From Imbricaverruca yamaguchii (taxonomy: Eukaryota > Arthropoda > Thecostraca > Neoverrucidae), in NCBI GenBank assembly GCA_034440575.1, contig JAOTOL010001550.1, positions 1,676,001 through 1,740,000 on the forward strand: DNA of 64,000 nucleotides, read 5' to 3'. Position 1 is the stretch's first letter, and every line of letters starts with the position of its first letter. The notes below the pieces were generated by a model that saw nothing but the letters and a program-made list of their open reading frames with translations, was not told the origin of the DNA and ran no database searches. Positions 26,601 through 38,600 of the stretch are shown piece after piece. A program made the translations under genes and the position numbers.

Positions 26601-29600
26601 GGACACGATGAGTGCCTCGCCGTCTGCCAGCATGCAGTGGTGCGGACGGCAGTCGCGTCGTCACGAAATACGTCCAGGGGGAGCAATGTTGAAAGGGGCC
26701 GCCTGCTCCCCGAAAGTGCGCCTCCACTGTGTTAGGGCACCATAGTGTTTTTAGGCTCTTAGTATGGTTTCATAATGGGAAACGCGACTACATATTGTCT
26801 TGTTTGTTCTTGGCATGGTGCATCATTTACGCAAAACGCAATAGCAATAATCTTCTCTTTTTTGGCTGAAAACTGAGCCATACCGGGGTATAAATAAACA
26901 ATATGTGGACAAAGGCCTAAGTGCCAAAAAACAGTGTCTTAGTGCTTTACTCGACCAGAAGAATCTTCCCGCTAGCCTCTAGATTGCAGGGACCTGACGT
27001 GGCTGGTGCTGAGCATATCTTAAAGATATCTCCCATTGATCAGGCCACTTGTACTTCCACCAAGTCCAACTGAATATAGTTAGATTCATCATTGCTGTTC
27101 ATCAGTCACTCCCACCAGCTTGACGTCATAAGCAGGCTTAAACGATCATTTATCAGTCCTAGGACGACAATTTTGCGAAATTGACAACGAGAAGTGGATT
27201 GAGTTGGCTTTCTGATCGCCGCCTTTATTGACTTTTTAATATTTATTGATTTATTGACTTTTTAATAACATCTGGTGCTTGCTACAAGGCACCTGGCACA
27301 CAAGCTAAAATAATGAATCATCAGCGAATGTATTCACGGCAAGACCAAGCATTCAACAACAATGCATGAATGACAATGCAACAATGCAACAATAGCGATG
27401 CATAAATAAGGCAAAACCTTCAAATTCCACGCCATCGCGCCCATGGTTTTCGCTGTGCTGTACCGTTTTGTAAATAACGTCGTTGAGAAGGTATTCAAAC
27501 TGGGAAGCTCTAATGATGCAGGCTGTGATTACAGAAAACATATTTTTAGCAAGAAAATGCATTAAAAAATATAATTCTTCCCATTTTATATGGGGTATCG
27601 GTGTTGATTTGTGTGCTTGTGAGTGGGAATTTGCCCCTCAATATTGGCTTTGGGGAATTTTGGTGGAATTTTCCCCCATGGGCGTATGATTCTGAAAAGT
27701 ATTTGGGACCATTGGCGTACCTGTATTTGCGTCAAGGGGGAGGGGTAAATGTATCTGGATGGGATCCACCTACCTCATTATAAAAGTCCTCGGATTTCGA
27801 CCACTATTTTGTGAAAGGGGACCTATTTAAGTAAAATAATTTGTGACCAACTGAATTGTCCCGTCGATGGACCTAATCTATCACTATCGTTTCTGATTCT
27901 TCGGATTTCAACCCTAGCTCCCCACCCTGTCCTAAGGGTTTCTTTTGGTATGCCTTGATAAGCCACCTCACACTGCTGAAATTACACCCATACAAATGAC
28001 TTTAAAGTGCAAAATTTCAAAATTTCAGACATTCCCGGTCATAGCGCCCGGTTGCCATGACGCCAACGTTCGTGCACGTGCGTACCCATCTTGTGCATTC
28101 GGCGCATTCGCCACACTTCATGCGATGCTATGGTTTCTGCTAGGCTTCCTACGTTTTGCTAATTGCTGCCAAATGACAGACTTGCGCCATATTTGACATA
28201 ATATAATGTTTCGTATGGGCGTTCGCTGCGAAATTTCGATTAGCTAAGTTCCATCACCAGTTCCCTACTTGCCACATTTTGCGGTGGTTCAAACATGACG
28301 ATACCTGCTGAGCTTCCATGCACCTCATATCATTGATTCAATATGCCCCCAAATTGGTCACCGAACCGAGGCCCTGCCTCACTGTTCTTTTTTGGACCCG
28401 TTTCGTCTTTCTTCGTCTACGGATGTGTCTTGGGGCTCCAATCCATTCTCGTTAGGGGCCCAACGCATCTTCGAAACCCCTGCTCGTTTTAGGGTTTGTT
28501 TTTGTGTGCATCGATGATTTTTTAGGTATCGGGCGTTTTCAAAAATCCCGATGTGTGTGCTTAGTGGCCAGTCTTTTTGTTCATTTTGGGACCATGCTGC
28601 TTTTTGCTTCCCGAGACCCTTTTCCAAGACCTTGTGCGGTCGCATGGCTCCTGTATGCCTTGAGAGCTTCCAGTGCATTTCCTTTAGAGCTCCCGGCATG
28701 CTTATTTAGGGCCGCAACGCATGTTTTAAGGCCCTGTCGCTTTTGGGAGACTGCGCTTTGGAGGGCCAGTTGCACTTTCAGCCCCCATTGTGCTCTTAGG
28801 GTTTCGCTGTTTTTGGTTGGGGCTTCTCACGCATATTTGTTGGGCTTGGTACGATTTTGGGGCTTCGGTGCGACTTCGCGCCCAGGCGCGTGGTTCGTGA
28901 ATCGAACATTAGTTTTCTGGGCTCAGCTATATTTTTGTGGATATTTCTGAATCGTCTCTAAAGTCCGAATCCCTGCCTTTTTTCGAGCCTCTGGCGCGAT
29001 GTCTTTATATTCCGCCTCGATTTTTCTAGTTCCAATATGTTTTTTTTTTTTGGGGCCGGAAACGATTTGTGAAAGCATCTGATATGTTGGGTACTCCAGA
29101 GCCATTTTCCTGACTCAGACATTTATTTTTTTGTAATCCCTCTTTACTTTGGAGGGCTCCGGCGTAATTTTTTTCGGATACGGAAGCGATTTTTGGGGTC
29201 ACACTGCTGAGCGTGAATTTTTTATGCCCAGACAAAATGTTTGTGACTACCAATGGGAATTGTGGGTCTAGAGCGCGATATTTGGGAGTACCGGTTCGAG
29301 TTTGTGAGGCGCGTTGTACTTAGCTGTGGCCCCAACCCGATCTTGGCGGTTCCTGTTTCATATGTTCAGGCCTCAGAGCGATTTTTCTGTGGTCCGTCGT
29401 ATTTATTTGGAGTCCCTGCGCGAATTATGGTGGATCGACGCGAATTCTGGTGGCCGCAGCGTGACATTTGGGGGCCTGGTAGATTCTTGGAAGCTTATCC
29501 CTCTTAAGAGGGAGAGGGCGTTTGCCCCTTTAATATGCCACTGCGGCCACCGAAGGAGTTTTTGTATTCAGCCGATGGCACCATTCTGAGTGTAAAAGCC

Positions 29601-32600
29601 CTTCGGGTAATCTTTTTCGGACCTGTTCTTAATTTTACTGTGCTGAGGTGGATTCGATCGAGTCTCGGTGTTAACTTTTTGGACATCGAGTTCCATTCTT
29701 TTTAAGGTCCTTAAGTGATACTTTTGGGCCCAGTTACGATTTTTCGGATTCCCGGTGCGACGTTTTTTTGGTGCCCCGACACGTTTTTTTCGGTGCTCAA
29801 CGGGTTTTGGGGGTCGTTTTGACCATATTTTTAGGCCGCAGTGACATTCCGGTTGAGAATTGATTTTGGTAGGCAGCTGCAACTTTTGGGGCCCCGGCGC
29901 GATCTTTTGGGCCCCAAGTGTAGTTTTGAAGGGATGCGACGCGACTTTTTTAGTCCAATGTAATCTTTTGTATCTCGACATCATTTGCTTGGATTCCTCA
30001 CGCAAGTTTTAGCGACCTCGACACTTTTTGGGTGTCCAAAACGTTTTGAAGGCTTTTGGCGCCATTGTTAGGCCCCAGAGTGGTTCTCCATGCCCGGATT
30101 GCCTTTTCGTTTCCCCAGCTTCATTTGTGTCCCAATGAGACCGTTTTGGAACGGCGCAATCTGTCGTGCTCCTATCATTGTTTTCATGGTCCGGGCGTGG
30201 CTTTTAAATGGCAACAATATCGACTGCGCTCCTAATCACGTGCAATGCCATTATCTGGAGCTTATGTCAGGCCGTGGTATTTAACCCATGTTACTGATTC
30301 GGATTTACAAAAAAAACAATGCGTGATCAGATATACCATTGATTGGGCACCCATCAGCTAAAAAATGAAAAATATCAAAATATTAGTTTCTTGAAAGGTC
30401 ACGAGGCCAATGAAACGTCACAAGATCACTTGGTCAAATGTTGACTCGACAAGACCACACTTATTTTATTGCATTGGGGAAGTCTTCCGCATTTAAATAA
30501 TATATAGACTTGGTGGTGTAATTTCTACCACCAAGAAGATGAAAATAATTTTCTGTATGAACTTTGTAATCTCACTGTTCCTAACCCGTACCTCGTGACC
30601 CCTTTGACCTAGAAACCAAAGTATCAGAATCATAATCCGAGCCGTAGATGTCTTTTTTTCCTTAGCAAAGGCAAAGTACCATCCGCTAGAGGAGAGATGC
30701 GTCAAAGAAAGGGCTACTTCAAACTATTTTGATATCCCCGCGCAACCGTTTTTATCGGGATTGGAGGAGGTGTGGTGGACAATTTGGAGTGCACCTTGAT
30801 GATTTGTCCTGGAATCGCTCACATGCGCGATGACATCGATGACTCAATAACTCGATGAGTTTTGCACATGCTCGACCGCACACACTTGCCTGATAATGTC
30901 GGAAATCCCTGTCTGCCAGCCAAGTAAAGTCTTGTCAGCTTGCTCACAGTGGTCATTTTTGTTGATTGTAATCTTCCTCTTCCTGACTTTTTCTTCTCAG
31001 CGAATGTAAACTGTCCTAGCTGCAGATCTGCTCACGACAAGTAACGGGATGTGTCAAAAATAGCGACTTAGCTCGACAATCAAGAAGCCAAATTAAGATG
31101 CGAGTTTTGTCTGCTACTTCCAGAACAATCGTCTTTGTTCTAACGCCTGGCAAAGCTTCATTAACTCATTTTTAGTGTTCTCTGTAGCAGTCCCACTATA
31201 GTCTAGATCTTTGACTTTCGTGAACAATCATCCCAAACCAGGTTGACCAGTGACCAACCTGGTTCTTTGCTTTTTGCAATTCGGGATTCCTTGCTTGCTC
31301 TACATATGATCATTGATAGTCTGTTGTGTGTTTTTATCACACCAGTGAAAAAGGTGGTTGTCACAAAGTATATAAGTGAACGAACGATTGATTGCTTTTG
31401 CCATGAAATGGGAGGATGATCGAACACGGTTTGAACCTTGGGTATTTTGTTCGTCCATATGTGCAGGCAAGCATAGTTATTTTCCGCATATCAATAACAT
31501 CAATATTTTGTACCTTCAAGCAATGTCCTTATTCACTGATCATGTTGACAATCAAGTAAATATTAGTAAGTAAATATATCAAACAGCTGTAGTTCACCAG
31601 TAATACACCTGAGTTGGAGACACACATGCACGAAATCTAGAAGGAAATGTTCTGAAGTTAGAAGAGAGAAAAATGAAATGGCAAAAAATTTGTTGGAAGC
31701 GCTTCCTTTTCTAGCCAAGCAAGGAACAATACTGGACAAACTTGGGTGATTGAAAGCTAATAATACCTTTTGAGCCTGGAGATGAACTGCGACGCTGATA
31801 AAACGGTTACAGATATGTAATAATACCAAATTCATCGGATGAGTATTTAACGCCGCGGGCGTGCAGTATTTTCAGCTGTTGCTATGATACGCGTGTGACT
31901 GTCGCTGCCACATGATCAGCTGACTGACTGCTGCCACTGCCACAGGATCGGCTCGATCAGGTGGGAGACGAGCTGCGGCAGCTGCAGGAGCGTGAGGACG
32001 AGCTGAGGAGGCTGCAGGAGCAGGAGCCGACGCTGGGCTCGCTGCAGCAGCAGCTGGACACCCTGGAGAGCCAGCAGCGGCAGCTAGTCTCCGAGCAGCA
32101 CGAACTTATCCAGGAAAACAAACAGTGAGTCGGTGGCGCCGGACCGTCTGGAGGAACGCTGTATACAGTGGAGCATTCACGGGAAAGTGAGCCTCCACAG
32201 TGCACTATCCAGGGGAACATACGGTGAGGCTCATGCACCCGACAACCTGCGATGTACAGCAGTTCCAGTCCGACACTGGGTCCCGTACACTGAACTTCCG
32301 GTGCCACAGGTAATGAACCGCCCAGTGCACAGTGGGTTCCGGTAGTATACAGCGGGCCTCAGGTAATGTACCGCCCAGTGCACAGTGGGTTCCGGCAGTA
32401 TAGAGCGGGCCTCAGGTAATGTACCGCCCAGTGCACAGTGGGTTCCGGCAGTATACAGCGGGCCTCAGGTAATGTACCGCCCAGTGCACAGTGGGTTCCG
32501 GCAGTATACAGCGGGCCTCAGGTAATGTACCGCCCAGTGTACAGTGCGTCCTGGTAGGGTGCAGTGGGGCCAGGTAGTGTACAGTGGGCCTCAGGTAGTG

Positions 32601-35600
32601 TACAGTGGGCCTCAGGTAGTGTACAGTGGGCCTCAGGTAGTGTACAGTGGTCCTCATGTAGTGCACAGTGAGCCTCAGGTAGTGTACAGTGGTCCTCAGG
32701 TAGTGTACAGTGGGCCTCAGGTAGTGTACAGTGGGCCTCAGGTAGTGTACAGTGGGCCTCAGGTAGTGTACAGTGGGCCTCATGTAGTGTACAGTGGGCC
32801 TCAGGTAGTGTACAGTGGTCCTCAGGTAGTGTACAGTGGACCTCATGTAGTGTACAGTGGTCCTCAGGTAGTGTACAGTGGGCCTCAGGTAGTGTACAGT
32901 GGGCCTCAGGTAGTGTACAGTGGGCCTCAGGTAGTGTACAGTGGTCCTCATGTAGTGCACAGTGGGCCTCAGGTAGTGCACAGTGGGCCTCAGGTAGTGT
33001 ACAGTGGGCCTCAGATAGTGTACAGTGGGCCTCATGTAGTGTACAGTGGGCCTCAGGTAGTGTACAGTGGGCCTCAGGTAGTGTACAGTGGGCCTCATGT
33101 AGTGTACAGTGGGCCTCAGGTAGTGTACAGTGGGCCTCAGATAGTGGTGTACAGTGGGCCTCAGGTAGTGTACAGTGGGCCTCATGTAGTGTACAGTGGG
33201 CCTCAGGTAGTGTACAGTGGGCCTCAGGTAGTGTACAGTGGGCCTCATGTAGTGTACAGTGGGCCTCAGGTAGTGTACAGTGGGCCTCATGTAGTGTACA
33301 GTGGGCCTCAGGTAGTGTACAGTGGGCCTCATGTAGTGTACAGTGGGCCTCATGTAGTGTACAGTGGGCCTCAGGTAGTGTACAGTGGGCCTCAGGTAGT
33401 GTACAGTGGACCTCATGTAGTGTACAGTGGTCCTCAGATAGTGTACAGTGGGCCTCATGTAGTGTACAGTGGGCCTCATGTAGTGTACAGTGGTCCTCAG
33501 GTAGTGTACAGTGGGCCTCAGATAGTGTACAGTGGGCCTCATGTAGTGTACAGTGGGCCTCAGGTAGTGTACAGTGGGCCTCATGTAGTGTACAGTGGTC
33601 CTCAGGTAGTGTACAGTGGACCTCATGTAGTGTACAGTGGGCCTCATGTAGTGTACAGTGGGCCTCAGGTAGTGTACAGTGGGCCTCATGTAGTGTACAG
33701 TGGGCCTCAGGTAGTGTACAGTGGGCCTCAGTTAGTGTACCTTCCAGTCCTTGGTGGAGAATGCAGTGCTGCACTTATTGCAACCGCAACACCAAGTTTG
33801 ATCGCTGCGATGCCGATTTTTCACCAAATGCATATTGTTCAGCCCAATTCTTGTCACCAACATGTTCGTTCTGCATCATCAACATTGCAATGTGCAACAG
33901 GAGCATTACTGCTAGCTTTCCTAGGTATATATGCCTCCAGCACGGCTAGTGTGTCGTTCCATGGCGCTTGCTATCGCTGGGACTCGGACGGAATGGAACG
34001 GTTAGGCACAAACGGTATCGATTATGTTAAGTTGACTGTGCTGCTACGTTAATAACTGCTACCGAACAACCGTATCAAATTGGTTGGGCTGTTACGTTAA
34101 CGTCTGCTACCGAACAGCCATATTGAATTGGCTGGGCCGGTACGCTAATGACTGCTACCGAACAGCCATGCTGGATTGGCTGGGCTGTTACACTAATGAC
34201 TGCCACCGAACAAACATGTTGGATTGGTTGGGCTGCTACACTAATGACTGCTACCGAACAAACATGTTGGATTGGCTGGGCTGCTACACTAATGACTGCT
34301 ACCGAACAAACATGCTGGATTGGCTGGGCTGCTACACTAATGACTACTACCGAATAGTTATTTTGAATGGTTAGGCTGTTACGTTGATGACCGCTACCGA
34401 ACAGCCATGCTAAACTTGCTGAGCTGCTACGCTAAAGACTACTGCCTAACAGCCAGTAGCGACAGGGCAGTCTATCAGTTTCCAGTTTTGAGGGGGCCAG
34501 CGGCAGGGTCGACGGCGTGCTCGTTTCCCAGTCGTGGGTTCCGAGGTTGAATCACGTTCGCCGCTCGGAGTCCTCGCTGCCCGCTGCCATCCAACTACAT
34601 AGGAGTGACGATCATCGCTGCGCATGCCAGATGAGCCAGTCGTGGACAACTTCAGGTCTGCAATATCCGGCGATTCGGTTCACATTAGCGGCGTCGCGTG
34701 TCGCAGTGGACCTCGACCAGAGCAGGAGGCAGTCGGACTCAGTCGACCGCAGGCAGTCGCAGTGGCCGCTTACAGCGACCAGTCGCCAGCAGTGGTCGAC
34801 CGGGACCAGATGATGCACTAGCGGTCGGGGTGATCGCTGGTGGATGGTTCACTGACCACAGCCGTGATCGCGATCGGAGCCAGTGAATGCGTTGGTGGTC
34901 AGCAATGGCCGTTAGTGACCAGATGATTCATCGGTCACCAACAGTAGTCGGTTGTAGCCAGGATCATAATGACTGGCCGTGTCGATCAGTGATCGGAGGT
35001 GTGACCGATATGAAACAAGAAGTTCGCCGTTGGCGAACAGAGTTACCGGAAGATTCAGCAGAACATCACCAGTGGTGACTGCTAGTAACCAGAGTCATCC
35101 GCATTGACAAAGGGGAACCGGAGGCGCACCGATGAATATCAGTAGCCATTAGTGACCAAAGGATTCACCGGCGACTAAAAGCGACCATTTTGAGACTGAG
35201 ATGCATCCAGCAGTACGGGTTTGGTGCGCAAGCGTACCATGAACGGTGATCAGCGGGGCACAAAAACGTATCAATACTGGTCGACAAGAAATGAGGACTA
35301 CTTGACAAGTAAATCTGAATTAATGTGACGGGCCAAAACAAAGACCGTCGACCTATCTTCAATTAGTACCAGATGGGCACCAAGGAAGCAGGATTGGAGG
35401 TGCCAACCAGTGAAAATATAGTTCGATATAATGTACTCACTTTTTCCGAAACCAAAAAAAATCGGTATCGGAAAAAAGAATCCCGATACCATTTTACCGG
35501 CACCCTTTCTCTCTCCCTCTCCCCTCCCTCTCCATCTCCATCCCCATCTCCAGCTCCATCTCCATCTCCATCTCCATCTCCATCTCCATCTCCATCTCCC

Positions 35601-38600
35601 TCTCCCTCTCCCTCTCCCTCCCCCTCTCCTTCTCCCTCTCCCTCTTCCGCTCCATCTCGCTCTCCCCCTCCCCCTCTCTCGTTCTTTCTTTCTTTCTTTC
35701 TTTCTCTCTCTCTCCCTCTTTCCCTCTCTTTCGCTCTGTGATAATTCGCTTCTTTTCCATTGCTCTTTCGTGGAATTATCCGTTTCACTGTTTGTTTTGG
35801 GACGCATTTCAATAATTGGAAGAATCGGGATCATTATCGGCAGGCCTTCCTACAAAACAACAATCCTGTCTGTGCCCATGTTGAGAGCTAGAGACCGCCT
35901 AGCACCTCGGTTTGCGAAGAACAGCACCTGCCCATCACTGACCAATGAGGCAGGTAACGACAGCTCGTCGTTGACCGGTGGTGGTTAGAGAGACGTGCCC
36001 GCGTGCGTGGCTGCCGCGGTCGTCATCCTGGCTGTCCAGTTGGTTTTTGCCGACGTTTTTTCACGCTGCGGAGTAGAGCAACTCACTCCTTTGTTCGTTC
36101 TTGCTGTGGTGGTCGGCACAGCAATTCCGCCTGCAGAGATCATGGTCACTAGTGCAACGTGCAGCCTACAGTAGTCGTGGTCACTGGTGCAGCGTGCAGC
36201 CTGCAGTAGTCGTGGTCGCTGATTCAGCGTGCAGCCTGCAGTAGTCGTTGTCACTGATGCAGCGTGCAGCCTGCAGTAGTCGTTGTCACTGGTGCAGCGT
36301 ACAGCCTGCAGTAGTCGTGGTCACTGCAGCGTACAGCCTGCAGTAGTCGTGGTCACTGCAGCGTACAGCCTGCATTAGTCGTGGTCACTGGTGCAGCGTG
36401 CAGCCTGCAGTAGTCGTGGTCACTGGTGCAGCGTGCAGCCTGCAGTAGTCGTGGTCGCTGATTCAGCGTGCAGCCTGCAGTAGTCGTTGTCACTGATGCA
36501 GCGTACAGCCTGCAGTAGTCGTTGTCACTGGTGCAGCGTACAGCCTGCAGTAGTCGTGGTCACTGCAGCGTACAGCCTGCAGTAGTCGTGGTCACTGCAG
36601 CGTACAGCCTGCATTAGTCGTGGTCACTGGTGCAGCGTGCAGCCTGCAATAGTCGTGGTCACTGGTGCAGCATACAGCCTGCAGTAGTCGTTGTCACTGG
36701 TGCAGCGTGCAGCCTGCAGTAGTCGTTGTCACTGGTACAGCGTACAGCCTGCAGTAGTGGTCACTGGTGCAGCGTACAGCCTGCAGAAGTCGTGGTCACT
36801 GGTGCAGCGTACAGCCTGCAGAAGTCGTGGTCACTGGTGCAGCGTACAGCCTGCATTAGTCGTGGTCACTGGTGCAGCGTACAGCCTGCAGTAGTCGTGG
36901 TCACTGGTGCAGCGTACAGCCTGCAGTAGTTGTGGTCACTGGTGCAGCATACAGCCTGCAGTAGTCGTGGTCACTGGTGCAGCGTACAGCCTGCAGTAGT
37001 CGTGGTCACTGGTGCAGCGTACAGCCTGCAGTAGTCGTGGTCACTGGTGCAGCGTACAGCCTGCAGTAGTCGTGGTCACTGGTGCAGCGTACAGCCTGCA
37101 ATAGCCGTGGCCACTGGTGCAGCGTACAGCCTGCAGTAGTCGTTGTCACTGGAGCAGCGTGCAGCCTGCAGAAGTCGTCACTGATACGGCGGGCAGCGTT
37201 CAGTGCAGCACTCATCAGCAAACCCCGTCTCGACAGCTAATCCACTCTTAGATGAGATTAACTTCTGTTCGTATTCTCACCGGAATGGAAATCTGATTAA
37301 TCCATCTGAGTATTAATGTTGTGTAAAATATTAGGGTCTAATGAGATTAAGCCATGCTTAAGGTACCATAATGAGGAGTAAGAGCTTCACTGGGACACAG
37401 GAGTGTCACTGTATACACTAAGTGTGGCCGCTGACCCCCTCAATCATTGATTCTCTCCCCACCCCTCAATCAAGCTAAAGCTCAACCATCGGGTCTATGA
37501 GGGCAAACTAGATACAAATGGTTTTCGGAAAGCTTTGGGATTTGATGATTTCAAAAAGATAATCCCTTCAATCAATTTCACGAAGTGACACTCATGCTGT
37601 GACACTCCAGTGTTAACGAATTGTCTAAAATGTGACTTCTACAGTGGAGACGTGTTTACGGAGGAGATTCCCCCCCCCAAAAAAAAAAAAAATACAGCTG
37701 GCGATACCAATAACTGCTTATAATGTCTTACAAGACTGTGCACATACAGTTATAAAATGTGGCATAAGTACCCAAATAAACGAGGTACGTCCCGCTATAT
37801 TCTGGATGTTTTTTTTCCATAAGTTCGGTATAGGAGTGGACAAAATAGATTATAACTGTGAGGCAGTGGAATAAAATGTTGAAATAATTTAGACTGGCAT
37901 GTTCGCAGCCATCGGCGGAAGATAGCCAACAACGGTGAAGCCGCAAATCGCGTATTTTGAAGCAAACTGATATAAAGTTGTTGTTGTCAAGCATACAAAA
38001 CAGTTGATTACAGAGAAACTGGTGTTGCCAGCACATAAGCTGGTGTTGCAATCGCAATACCTGCTGCAATAAATCCCCATACATTTTTGTTCCTTCAAGT
38101 GTTTGATTTCGTACCATGTGCTTGGAAACGGGATAAGCCGATTTCGCATTGCATGAGAGATTTTTCGTAGATATTTTTTTCATGAGAGAGATTTCGTATT
38201 GCAAGAGCAGTACGTAACCTAATGTAGCTTAATGGAAGCTGACCAGAGTTGATTTTTCGACAGTCTTGGCCAAGTTTTTCTTCCGGGGTTGTGTTTCATT
38301 TACGCTTCATTTGGCTGCATTTATTATTTTTGGATGTTGAGCCCAAATGCTCAATATTATTCAATATGAATTTCAAGTCGATGTTCCGCTTCTTTTGCAT
38401 CACTTGCCATCGCAGGGAAGCAAATGGTGGGGAGGGGAAATGTTCGGTTACTGTTTAGGCGACGGCCACCCTCTCTGATAGATATAGTTCTATCGAATGA
38501 AACTACATTTGCGCAGTAAATTGCCTTTTACCTGAAAAAAATGTGCTTCCAGTGCCAATGGTCAACAATCATATCTCTCGCTTAGATCTCTCTCTGTTCA

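Larger units (their letters stand above)
24871..31945 (+). other. nab: nab intron f/g (7.1 kb)
   Basis: Contains a short 'tttggggagttcaag' repeat (24986-25055), a ~43-bp array (25660-25885), a long degenerate satellite (28380-30090) and otherwise AT-rich sequence. The last 60 bp hold a two-copy duplication of the exon g acceptor region. No further exon recognised. Confidence 0.75.

Noticed and set aside
32412..34052. Open frames of 418-502 codons on both strands
   Set aside because: They are produced by the 21-bp array (divisible by three, stop-free). Heptapeptide repeats in several frames and both strands at once, without splice or codon-use support, are not a gene.
34490..34560. Second tRNA-like SINE head
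   Set aside because: A weak B-box-like gaggttgaatc without a credible A box or arms.
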